NCBI GenBank assembly: GCA_036847185.1
Contig: DAIUAM010000036.1
Location: 1 to 30,383 of the forward strand
Length of the DNA: 30,383 bases
Origin: UBA4738 sp002413305
GTDB lineage: Bacteria > Actinomycetota > UBA4738
Direction of reading: 5' to 3'
Shown here piece after piece: positions 22,966-30,093 of the stretch. The stretch's first letter is position 1, and every line of letters starts with the position of its first letter. A program made the position numbers and the translations under genes. The notes under the pieces were generated by a model. That model had not been told where the DNA came from. It searched no databases and worked only from the letters and a program-made list of their open reading frames with translations.

Positions 22966-24477
22966 ATGTCACCGCGAACACCGTCCGAACGGGGAACGAA
23001 TCAGAGCCCGGAGCGGCTGGAGCTCCTCCTGGCCCGCCCCGGAGGCAGCCGAACGGTGGCCGGCGTCGTGCTGGCGGTCGCCGGTCCCGTGTTGGTGACG
23101 TTCCTGGCCACCATCCCGGCGCGCCGGAGCACCGTGGTGGCCGCCCTGCTCTACCTGCTCGTGGTGGTGGCGGCCGCCGCGGTCGGGCACCTGTGGCCGG
23201 CCCTCCTGGCCGCCGCCGCCTCCTTCATCGGCCTCGACTACTTCTTCACCGCACCCCGGCACACCTTCCGGGTGGACAAGTCCGAAGACCTCGTCGCGCT
23301 GGCGGTCTTCCTGCTGGTCGCCGCCGCGGTCAGCGCGGCGATCTCCGCCGCCCTCGGCGAGCGAACCATGGCCGAGTTCCGCGAGCACCAGGTTCGGGCC
23401 GTCTACCACGTCACGTCGCGGCTCCTGTCGGGGGCCGGCGTCTCGGCCGTTCTGGAGGACCTCGCTGTCTCCCTTCGCGCGTTGTACGGACTGGAGGGCT
23501 GCCGGATCGTGGTGCTCGACCAGCACGGCTCGCCGGCCGAAAGCGCGACGGCCGGCGCGCTGCAAGAAGGGCCCGGGATCGTCTCCGTCCCGCTCGATAC
23601 GGGCACGAAGGTGCTCGGCCGGATCGAGATGTTCGGTCCATCGCGGAGCCGGGTGCAGGGCCCCGAAGCGGAGGTCCTGCGGACGTTCGCCGGGCAGGTC
23701 GCGCTCGCCCTGGAGCGGGCCCGCCTGGGTGAGGAGGCTTCCTCGGCCAAGGTCGAAGCCGAGGCCAGCCGGATCCGGGCCGCGTTGTTCTCGAGCGTCA
23801 CCCACGACCTTCGCACGCCGCTGGCCTCGATCCGGGCCAGCGCGTCGAGCCTGCTCGAGGAAGGCGTGCCGTTCTCCGATGACCAGCGCCAGGAACTGCT
23901 TCGGACGATCCTCGAGGAGTCCGAACGCCTGAACCGACTGGTGGCCAACCTGATGGATCTGTCCCGCCTTCGGGCCGGAGCCCTGGTCCCCACGGTCGAA
24001 CCGGTCCCTCTGGAGGAGCTCGTCTCCTCGGTGGTCGAGCGGCTCCGGCCTGCGCTGGCCGGCCGGCCGGTCCGGGTTCAGATCCGGGAGAACGTCCCGC
24101 CGGTCCCGGTCGACGTGATGCAGATGGACCAGGTCCTCACGAACCTGCTCGAGAATTCGATCCGGTACGCACCCCCGGGCTCGGAGATCGCCATCCTGGC
24201 CGTCGCGTGGCAGGGCATGGTGGAGATGAAGGTCGCCGACCACGGGCCGGGCATCCCCCCCGGCGAGCGGACGAAGGTCTTCGACGAGTTCTACCGTCGC
24301 GACGTCGACGGCCGGCGGGGCGGTACGGGCCTCGGGCTGGCCATCGCCCGGGCCATCGTCGTGGCGCACGGGGGTTCGATGTGGATCGAAGAGACCCCCG
24401 GGGGCGGCGCGACCGTCGGGTTCCGTCTCCCCCTTGCCCGGACGACCGCCGGCCAGCCGGAAGCGGTCCACCCGTGA
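22966..24477 (+). CDS. KdpD-like sensor histidine kinase (DUF4118-GAF-HisKA-HATPase), no KdpD/USP N-terminus
   Basis: A 503-residue membrane sensor. Four helices at about 30-125 form a DUF4118 module (VAGVVLAVAGPVLVTFLATI, ALLYLLVVVAAAAVGHLWPA, SFIGLDYFFTAPRHTFRV). A GAF-like region follows at 150-255, then HisKA with the phospho-accepting His280 in SSVTHDLRTPLASIRAS, and HATPase boxes NLLENSIRYAPPGSE (N397), DHGPGIP and GGTGLGLAIARAIV. Full KdpD has in addition a large N-terminal KdpD/USP part, absent here. ATG 22966 is chosen for AGGAG 8 nt upstream and because the membrane part begins just after it. The last four bases overlap the regulator gene (GTGA). The position between two KimA-like genes points to K+ or turgor sensing. 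Confidence 0.92.
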   Translation: MSPRTPSERGTNQSPERLELLLARPGGSRTVAGVVLAVAGPVLVTFLATIPARRSTVVAALLYLLVVVAAAAVGHLWPALLAAAASFIGLDYFFTAPRHTFRVDKSEDLVALAVFLLVAAAVSAAISAALGERTMAEFREHQVRAVYHVTSRLLSGAGVSAVLEDLAVSLRALYGLEGCRIVVLDQHGSPAESATAGALQEGPGIVSVPLDTGTKVLGRIEMFGPSRSRVQGPEAEVLRTFAGQVALALERARLGEEASSAKVEAEASRIRAALFSSVTHDLRTPLASIRASASSLLEEGVPFSDDQRQELLRTILEESERLNRLVANLMDLSRLRAGALVPTVEPVPLEELVSSVVERLRPALAGRPVRVQIRENVPPVPVDVMQMDQVLTNLLENSIRYAPPGSEIAILAVAWQGMVEMKVADHGPGIPPGERTKVFDEFYRRDVDGRRGGTGLGLAIARAIVVAHGGSMWIEETPGGGATVGFRLPLARTTAGQPEAVHP

Positions 24478-25196
24478 GGATCCTGGCGGTCGACGACGAA
24501 CCCCAGATCCTGCGAACGCTCCGGGCCAGCCTCACCGCCCGAGGACACGATGTGCAGACCGCCCCGAACGGCGAGACCGCGCTGGACGTCGTGGCGGCCG
24601 GCCAGCCCGACCTGGTCCTGCTCGACCTCGGACTCCCGGGGATCGACGGGGTCGAGGTGATCCGCCGGCTCCGTTCGTGGTCCGAGGTGCCCGTGATCGT
24701 CCTCTCGGTCCGCGAGTCCCAGGCGGAGAAGGTCGCCGCCCTGGACGCCGGTGCCGACGACTTCGTGACCAAGCCGTTCGCCATGGACGAGCTGCAGGCT
24801 CGGATGCGGGCGGTGCTTCGGCGCAAGGGTCCGGCCGAGGTCGAGCCGCCGGTCGTGCGGGCCGGAGATCTCGAGGTCGACCTGCCCCGCCACGCGGTGA
24901 CCAGGGCGGGGGAGCCGGTCCACCTCACGCCCACAGAGTTCGCCCTCCTCGAGCTCATGGTCACCCATCCGGGCAAGCTGCTCACGCACCGGTGGCTCCT
25001 GCAGAAGGTGTGGGGCGAGGGGTATTCGGATGAGAGCCATTACCTCCGGGTGTTCGTGGCGAACCTTCGCAAGAAGCTCGAAGACACCCCCGGCGAGCCC
25101 TCGCTGATCCTCACCGAGCCTGGGGTGGGGTACCGGTGGGCGCCGCCCGAATCCGGTTCCGAACCCCCGGCCGGCCCCGCGAAGACCGCCGGATAG
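24474..25196 (+). CDS. OmpR-family response regulator (KdpE-like)
   Basis: A 240-residue regulator. Receiver at 1-115: MRILAVDDEPQILRTLRASL with acidic D7/D8, phospho-Asp D51 in LVLLDLGLPGIDG, VIVLSVRES, and DDFVTKPFAMDEL with the conserved Lys. The winged-helix output domain is at about 130-228: HLTPTEFALLELMVTHPGKL, LLQKVWGEGYSDESHYLRVF and LILTEPGVGYRW. Wording such as PVIVLSVRE and THRWLLQKVWGEGY is typical of KdpE. The GTG start overlaps the kinase stop by four bases, so the two are made together. The TAG stop is also the first half of a TAGAAT box for the next permease gene. Its predicted targets are the CGTCAAG repeats. Confidence 0.93.
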   Translation: MRILAVDDEPQILRTLRASLTARGHDVQTAPNGETALDVVAAGQPDLVLLDLGLPGIDGVEVIRRLRSWSEVPVIVLSVRESQAEKVAALDAGADDFVTKPFAMDELQARMRAVLRRKGPAEVEPPVVRAGDLEVDLPRHAVTRAGEPVHLTPTEFALLELMVTHPGKLLTHRWLLQKVWGEGYSDESHYLRVFVANLRKKLEDTPGEPSLILTEPGVGYRWAPPESGSEPPAGPAKTAG

Positions 25197-25199
25197 AAT
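25194..25199 (+). promoter_or_regulatory. Putative -10 (TAGAAT) for the second KimA-like gene
   Basis: TAGAAT ends 10 nt before the ATG at 25210 and begins with the TAG stop of the regulator gene. Transcription would start 2-4 nt before the ATG, a near-leaderless message. No Shine-Dalgarno is present in the 13-nt gap and no -35 was seen. Confidence 0.5.
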
Positions 25200-25209
25200 C
25201 GGCCGGGTC

Positions 25210-27558
25210 ATGGCCCAGATCGAACGCGAATCCGCCAGCTCGGTCGGGGGCGTCGTCAAGCGTGTCCTGGTCGGGCGCCGCCTGGCCAGCAATTCGCTCG
25301 AACACACCCTGCTGCCGAAGGTGCTGGCGCTGCCGGTGTTCTCCTCCGACGCGCTCTCCTCGGTGGCGTATGCCACCGAGCAGATCCTGGTGGTGCTGGT
25401 CGCGGTCAGCCTCGCCTCGGCACATCTGGTCATGCCGATTGCGATCGCCATCGCCGCCCTGATGGCCATCGTGGTGGCGTCGTACCGCCAGACCGTCCGG
25501 GCCTACCCGAACGGTGGCGGCGCCTACATCGTGAGCAAGGACAACTTCGGGACGCTCCCGGGCCTCATCGCCGCGGCGGCCCTGCTGACGGACTACGTCC
25601 TGACCGTCTCGGTCTCGGTGGTGGCCGGCGTCTTCGCGATCACCTCTGCCGTGCCGTCCCTGGATCCCGACAAGGTGTTCCTCTCGATCGGGTTCGTGGC
25701 GCTGATCACGCTGGCGAACCTCCGGGGCGTCCGCGAGTCCGGCATCCTGTTCGCCGTCCCGACCTACGGCTTCATCGTCTCGATCTACGTGCTGGTGGTG
25801 ACCGGGATGGTGAAGTGCGCGACCGGCGGGTGCGCCCGCGCGGTGCTCCCACCGCACGGGGAGCTGCTGCCCATCGGCACGGCGGGCGCGGTGGGGTTGT
25901 TCGTCCTGTTGCACGCGTTCTCGTCTGGTTCGACCGCGCTGACCGGTGTGGAGGCCATCTCGAACGGTGTCCCCGCATTCCGCCGGCCCCAGTCAAAGAA
26001 CGCCGCCGAGACGCTCGCGCTGATGGGGTTCATCGCCATCACGATGTTCCTGGGGATCAGCTTCCTGGCCGCCCACTCCCATCCGCTCCCCAGCGACTTC
26101 AAGTCCGTCGTGGCGCAGATCGCGGACGGAGTCTTCGGGCACCGGGGGGCTGGCGGGGCGTTCGTCCACGGCTTCATGTACTACTTCGTGCAGATCTTCA
26201 CGGCCGCCATCCTCATCCTCGCGGCGAACACCTCCTTCCAGGACTTCCCCCGGTTGTCCTCGATCCTGGCCCGCGACCGGTTCATGCCTCGCCAGTTCGA
26301 GAACCGCGGCGACCGGCTGGTGTTCTCGAACGGCGTGATCCTGCTGGCCGTGTTCGCGTCGATCCTCATCTGGGTCTTCGAGGCGAACCTCGACCGGCTC
26401 ATCCAGCTGTACGTGGTCGGTGTCTTCACCTCTTTCACCCTGTCCCAGTCGGGCATGGTGCGGCACTGGTTGAAGGTGAAGCGGCGGGGCGGCGCGGGGG
26501 CGAAGGGCTGGAAGCGGTCGATCGTGATCAACGCGATCGGCGCGACGGCCACGTTCATCGTGCTGGCCATCGTCATCGACACGAAGTTCAAGCACGGCGC
26601 GTGGATCGTGATCGCCGCGATGCCGGTGATCGTGGCGATCTTCTACGGGATCAACCGGCATTACGAGCGGGTCTGGGTCCAGCTCCGCCAGCGACCACCG
26701 ACGCTGCCCGAGCCGGCCACGAACACGGTGGTCCTGTACGTCGAGTCCCTCGACGCGGCGACCGCCCGGGCCGTCGGCTACGTCCGGTCGTTCGCCGGTG
26801 GCGACTTCCGGGCGATCCACGTGCCCGGCGAGCGCTCCCCCTCCGACCTGGCGCTGCGGTGGAAGGAGTTCAGCCGGTCGGAGATTCCCTTGCAGGTCCT
26901 GCCCGATGCCCACCCCGTCGCGTCGGTGATCGAGTACGTCCGTTCGATCGAACGCGGTCCCGACGACTACGTGACCGTGGTGCTGCCCGAGATGATGCCC
27001 AAGCGCACGTTGCTCTCGGCCATCCGCCGGGGGACCACGTTCTACCTGAAGGTCCGGCTCCTCTCCGAGCCGCAGGTGGTCATCACCGACGTGCCGGTCG
27101 TGGTGGAGGACCTGCCGCCCCCGCTCCGGGCTGAGCCCATCCGGGCGTTGATCCCCAAGCGCACCGAAGTCGTCGTGTTCATCTCCGCGGCCCACGACGC
27201 GACGGCCCGGGCCATCAACTACGCGCGGACCTTGAAGTCGACCGCCGTCCGGGCCGTCTACTTCGCGTTCGACGCACACGAGGTGCAGGACATCCAGCGC
27301 GAGTGGGAGGATCGCCGCATCCCCATCGAGCTGGACATCGTCGAAGCGCCATTCCGCGACCTGACCGCGCCGATCTTGGAGGAGGTCCGGCGGATCACCA
27401 AGCGACCGGACTCGATCGCTTCGGTCATCGTCCCGGAGCTGGTCGTCAAGAAGTGGTGGCACAATGCCCTCCACAACCACCGTCCGGTGTTCATCAAGCG
27501 GTTGCTGCTGTTCGAACCCGGTGTGATCCTGTCGAGCGTTCCCTACCTGTTGAAGTGA
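25210..27558 (+). CDS. KimA-like potassium permease, second copy
   Basis: A 782-residue protein: short N-terminus, 12-helix permease to about 490, then two alpha/beta USP-like domains (TNTVVLYVESLDAATARAVG from about 505 and RTEVVVFISAAHDATARAIN from about 650). It is closer to Bacillus KimA than the other copy: VFSSDALSSVAYATEQILVV, YRQTVRAYPNGGGAYIVSKD, TDYVLTVSVSV, LTGVEAISNGVPAFRRPQSK, ILAANTSFQDFPRLSSILAR, ENRGDRLVFSNG. Recalled K+-site residues are all kept: D47, Y54, Y129, T132, T245, E248, Y401. The C-terminal segment KKWWHNALHNH resembles KimA's KKRWHTILHNQ. The gene follows the KdpE-like gene by 13 nt. H+-coupled K+ uptake is the likely role, perhaps under c-di-AMP control through the tail. 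Confidence 0.9.
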   Translation: MAQIERESASSVGGVVKRVLVGRRLASNSLEHTLLPKVLALPVFSSDALSSVAYATEQILVVLVAVSLASAHLVMPIAIAIAALMAIVVASYRQTVRAYPNGGGAYIVSKDNFGTLPGLIAAAALLTDYVLTVSVSVVAGVFAITSAVPSLDPDKVFLSIGFVALITLANLRGVRESGILFAVPTYGFIVSIYVLVVTGMVKCATGGCARAVLPPHGELLPIGTAGAVGLFVLLHAFSSGSTALTGVEAISNGVPAFRRPQSKNAAETLALMGFIAITMFLGISFLAAHSHPLPSDFKSVVAQIADGVFGHRGAGGAFVHGFMYYFVQIFTAAILILAANTSFQDFPRLSSILARDRFMPRQFENRGDRLVFSNGVILLAVFASILIWVFEANLDRLIQLYVVGVFTSFTLSQSGMVRHWLKVKRRGGAGAKGWKRSIVINAIGATATFIVLAIVIDTKFKHGAWIVIAAMPVIVAIFYGINRHYERVWVQLRQRPPTLPEPATNTVVLYVESLDAATARAVGYVRSFAGGDFRAIHVPGERSPSDLALRWKEFSRSEIPLQVLPDAHPVASVIEYVRSIERGPDDYVTVVLPEMMPKRTLLSAIRRGTTFYLKVRLLSEPQVVITDVPVVVEDLPPPLRAEPIRALIPKRTEVVVFISAAHDATARAINYARTLKSTAVRAVYFAFDAHEVQDIQREWEDRRIPIELDIVEAPFRDLTAPILEEVRRITKRPDSIASVIVPELVVKKWWHNALHNHRPVFIKRLLLFEPGVILSSVPYLLK

Positions 27559-27571
27559 GAGGCGTGCGCGG

Positions 27572-28117
27572 ATGAACATCGAGGATGCGCGGGCGCTGGC
27601 CCGCAGCAAGACTGACAAGGACACCACGTACCGGCACCTGGTCAGCGTCGAAGGCGTGATGCGCCGGCTGGGGCGCCACTTCGGCCAGGACGAAGAGACG
27701 TGGGCGTTGACCGGGCTCTTCCACGACCTGGATCAGGACCAAACCGCCGACGACATGAAGCGTCACGCGCGCCTGGCCGCCGAGTGGCTGCGCGAAGCGG
27801 GCGTCGACGACCTGGTGGTCAACGGCGTGCTGGCCCACGCCCACCCCGAGTACCAGACGGACTTGATGTCGAAGGCGATCGTCGCCGCCGACGCGGTGGC
27901 CGGGCTGTTGGTGGCCGGCGCGCTGGTCCGCCCCGAGAGGTCGGCCGGGATGAAGGTCAGCTCGATCCGGAAGAAGCTGAAGGAGCGGGCGTTCGCCCCC
28001 GGGGTGAACCGTGAGGAGATCGCACTGGCCGAGCCGAACCTCGGCCTGTCGCTGGACGAGTTCATCGCCCTGGGGATCGAGGGCCTGCAGGAGGTCGCCC
28101 CCGAGATCGGCTTGTAG
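27572..28117 (+). CDS. HD-domain (HDIG-type) phosphohydrolase
   Basis: A 181-residue soluble protein with the metal-binding HD pattern: TYRHLVSVEGVMRRLGRHFG (first His), ALTGLFHDLDQD (His-Asp), then KRHARLAAEWL, VLAHAHPEYQTD and IVAADAVAGLLVAG (distal Asp). The C-terminal third (MKVSSIRKKLKERAFAPGVN, REEIALAEPNLGLSLDEFIA) is conserved in small HDIG proteins. The superfamily hydrolyses phosphate esters, including nucleotides and cyclic dinucleotides; the substrate here is unknown. It starts 13 nt after the KimA-like stop on the same strand with a weak AGAGG, so it is probably co-transcribed. It is most likely a housekeeping HDIG protein, but a link to K+ or c-di-AMP signalling is worth asking about. 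Confidence 0.85.
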   Translation: MNIEDARALARSKTDKDTTYRHLVSVEGVMRRLGRHFGQDEETWALTGLFHDLDQDQTADDMKRHARLAAEWLREAGVDDLVVNGVLAHAHPEYQTDLMSKAIVAADAVAGLLVAGALVRPERSAGMKVSSIRKKLKERAFAPGVNREEIALAEPNLGLSLDEFIALGIEGLQEVAPEIGL

Positions 28118-28133
28118 AGGCAGCGCCCGGCAG

Positions 28134-28156
28134 GCCGGCGCGCCGTCGCCGCCGGC
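28134..28156 (+). terminator. GC-rich hairpin after the HD gene
   Basis: GCCGGCG (28134-28140) and CGCCGGC (28150-28156) form a 7-bp stem with a 9-nt loop, 16 nt after the HD stop. There is no T-run. It could be a GC-rich terminator; compositional chance is not excluded. Confidence 0.3.
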
Positions 28157-28208
28157 GATCCGCGAGAGCCGGCACTGCGAACGGAAGGCCGATGGGGACG
28201 GGCCGGAC

Positions 28209-28214
28209 TACCCT
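28209..28214 (+). promoter_or_regulatory. Putative -10 (TACCCT) of a leaderless gene
   Basis: TACCCT ends 7 nt before GTG 28222. It supports that GTG as the start instead of the in-frame ATG at 28192, which would lie upstream of transcription. No -35 was seen. Confidence 0.35.
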
Positions 28215-28221
28215 TGGGCGC

Positions 28222-29238
28222 GTGGCCGAGGTCCAGACGGGCATCGAACCGCACGCTGCCGCTTCTGCGCCGCCTCGGCGCCCTCTGGCGGTTCGCGTCG
28301 GGGCGGCACTGGCCATCGTGGGGATCGTCGGCCTGACCGTCCTCCTCTATCTGTCGCTTCAGCCGCAGCCGGTGCACCTCGCGCTGGCGTTCGAACCCGG
28401 CACCTCCACGGTGTACCGGGTGACCTTCGGCATGGATGCCGCCCCGCCAGGTTCGTCCTCCAGCTTCCGGATGCAGGAGACGGCCGACGTCACGTGGCGG
28501 GTGCGGTCCGTGGACCGGAACGGCACCGCGACCGTCGAGGCCGAAGCCGGCCGGCGGACGCTGTCGATCGGCGGCAGCCCGGCCACCCGCACCCTCCCGG
28601 TGTCCGGGTGGACCGTCCGGGTCGCAGCCGACGGCCGGGTGCTCGCCAGCGGCGATCCCGTCCTCGCCGAAGGGGCCGGACCCGGCGGGGGGCTGCCCGG
28701 CCTCGACCAGGTGTTCCCGGTGCTGCCGGTGCGCGATGTCAAGCCGGGTTCCACGTGGACCCGCGATTCCCGTCTCGCCTACCTGCTAGGGAGCGGTGAG
28801 GTCGCCTCCACATCGAACGGCCGTTTCCTTCGATACGAGGATGTCGGAGGTGTTCGCGGAGCGGTGGTCGGAACGAACGTGCGGGCGCCCGTCTCGCTCC
28901 TCGTCGACACGGGCCCGGCGCGGGCGCCGACCGACACCTCGGTCCGGCCGACGGTCGACTACCTCGGTTCGATCTCTTGGAGCCAGACCGCGTGGATCGA
29001 TCCCCACGCCGGTGTGCTGCTTCGGTCTTCGGAGACCGGGCGGTTCGACCTGATGTTGACGCCGAAGGGCTTCCCCGCCGTGTTCCCGTCGTTCGATCCC
29101 GGCGTTGCCCCATCCGATGGGGCGTTCGGCCTCCCGTTCGGGGGTGGCTCTGCCGACCAGGGCCAGTCGCCGACGACGAACCTCGATCAGTTCGTGCTGC
29201 AGGGCACGTTCACCCTCAGCCTGCGGCCCATGGGGTGA
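28222..29238 (+). CDS. Membrane-anchored exported protein of unknown function
   Basis: A 338-residue protein (348 if ATG 28192 is used). A short N-terminal tail, one membrane helix (VGAALAIVGIVGLTVLLYLS), then an all-beta-looking extracytoplasmic region with no Cys pairs. Segments such as FEPGTSTVYRVTFGMDAAPP, VTWRVRSVDRNGTATVEAEA, PVLPVRDVKPGSTWTRDSRL and WSQTAWIDPHAGVLLRSSET suggest two related beta-sandwich halves, as in LppX/LolA-like or DUF6263-type exported proteins; this is only an impression. The C-terminus is QFVLQGTFTLSLRPMG. It ends one base before the convergent DedA gene. No function can be assigned. Confidence 0.72.
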   Translation: MAEVQTGIEPHAAASAPPRRPLAVRVGAALAIVGIVGLTVLLYLSLQPQPVHLALAFEPGTSTVYRVTFGMDAAPPGSSSSFRMQETADVTWRVRSVDRNGTATVEAEAGRRTLSIGGSPATRTLPVSGWTVRVAADGRVLASGDPVLAEGAGPGGGLPGLDQVFPVLPVRDVKPGSTWTRDSRLAYLLGSGEVASTSNGRFLRYEDVGGVRGAVVGTNVRAPVSLLVDTGPARAPTDTSVRPTVDYLGSISWSQTAWIDPHAGVLLRSSETGRFDLMLTPKGFPAVFPSFDPGVAPSDGAFGLPFGGGSADQGQSPTTNLDQFVLQGTFTLSLRPMG

Positions 29239-29239
29239 G

Positions 29240-29884
29240 TCAGCGCGGCCCGGAGACCTCTTCGGCCTGACCGCGGGTCCGAAGCCGCCTGACCACCCAC
29301 CACCCGATGGCGGCGACGATCACCACGGCGAACGCGATGCTGGCCGGCCCGAAGTACTTCGACACGTGTTCCCAGTTCTGTCCCACGGCGTAACCCGCGC
29401 CGGCCAGGGCGAACGTCCAGGGCAGGCACCCGGCGACCGTGTAGATGGTGAACGGGCCGAGCGGCATCTCGGCCACGCCGGCGGGGAGCGAGATGAACGT
29501 TCGGACGACCGGCAGCAGCCGGGAGAAGAAGACGGCCGCCGGGCCGTGGTCGCGGAACCAGGCTTCGGCGCGGTCGACCTCGTGGGGCCGAAGCAGGACG
29601 TAGCGTCCCCAGCGGTCGATCAGCGGCCGCCCGCCGGCCCGTCCCACCCCGTAGGCGATCCACGACCCGACCAGGTTGCCGAGGCTTCCCACCAGCCCGA
29701 CCACGATGAAGTTGAGGTGGTGCTGTGCGTGGAACGTGGTCACGACGGCTGCGCTGGTCAGCGCCCCGCCGAACAGCATGGTCACCTCGCTCGGGATCGG
29801 GATACAGGCGGACTCGGCCACCATCAGCACCAAGATCGCCGCGTACCCGTACTTCACGACCTGGGTGATCACGAAGTGCTCCAC
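29240..29884 (-). CDS. DedA-family (SNARE-associated/VTT) membrane protein
   Basis: A 214-residue membrane protein. Marks of the DedA/VTT family: a first helix AAILVLMVAESACIPIPSEV with the E-S-x-x-P-I-P-S-E motif, then GSLGNLVGSWIAYGVGRAGG, DHGPAAVFFSRLLPVVRTFI (the F-x-R-x-x-P-x-x-R motif), SLPAGVAEMPLGPFTIYTVA, and a last helix before a basic C-terminus. Members act as lipid flippases, for undecaprenyl phosphate or phosphatidylethanolamine. The start is GTG 29884-29882, where similarity begins and TACGCT lies 8 nt upstream. The frame is open 45 codons further to an ATG at 30019, but that part reads as non-family sequence. Single gene on this strand. Confidence 0.9.
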   Translation of the reverse strand: MEHFVITQVVKYGYAAILVLMVAESACIPIPSEVTMLFGGALTSAAVVTTFHAQHHLNFIVVGLVGSLGNLVGSWIAYGVGRAGGRPLIDRWGRYVLLRPHEVDRAEAWFRDHGPAAVFFSRLLPVVRTFISLPAGVAEMPLGPFTIYTVAGCLPWTFALAGAGYAVGQNWEHVSKYFGPASIAFAVVIVAAIGWWVVRRLRTRGQAEEVSGPR

Positions 29885-29892
29885 GGCGCAGG

Positions 29893-29926
29893 AGCGTACC
29901 AGCGGACCGCCGGCGAAGGTCGCCGG
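29893..29926 (-). promoter_or_regulatory. Putative leaderless DedA promoter with upstream hairpin
   Basis: On the minus strand TACGCT (29898-29893) ends 8 nt before GTG 29884. A 6-bp inverted repeat CCGGCG/CGCCGG with a 5-nt loop lies at 29910-29926, where a -35 would be; no -35 sequence is recognisable. Confidence 0.35.
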
Positions 29927-30093
29927 GAATGTTCGGATCCGATCGCGTGTTCCGGGCTCCTGAACGGCGCCGGCCTCCGTCCCCACCACCCGCACCCCCG
30001 CGACCCTCTTACCGGTCACGTCGCCGGCATGCCGTACAGTGGCGTTCGGCCGGCCTCGCGCATCACAGGGGAGATCGAAGAGAAGAGACGACC

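Noticed and set aside
22204..24477. A 757-residue sensor kinase starting at 22204
   Set aside because: The first 254 codons run antisense to the permease gene; ATG 22966 with AGGAG fits the domain start.
20064..25210. c-di-AMP (ydaO) riboswitch upstream of the KimA-like or ceoB genes
   Set aside because: The gaps before ceoB and the second KimA-like gene are 10-13 nt, and the region before the first permease holds only short repeats with no riboswitch-sized structured leader.
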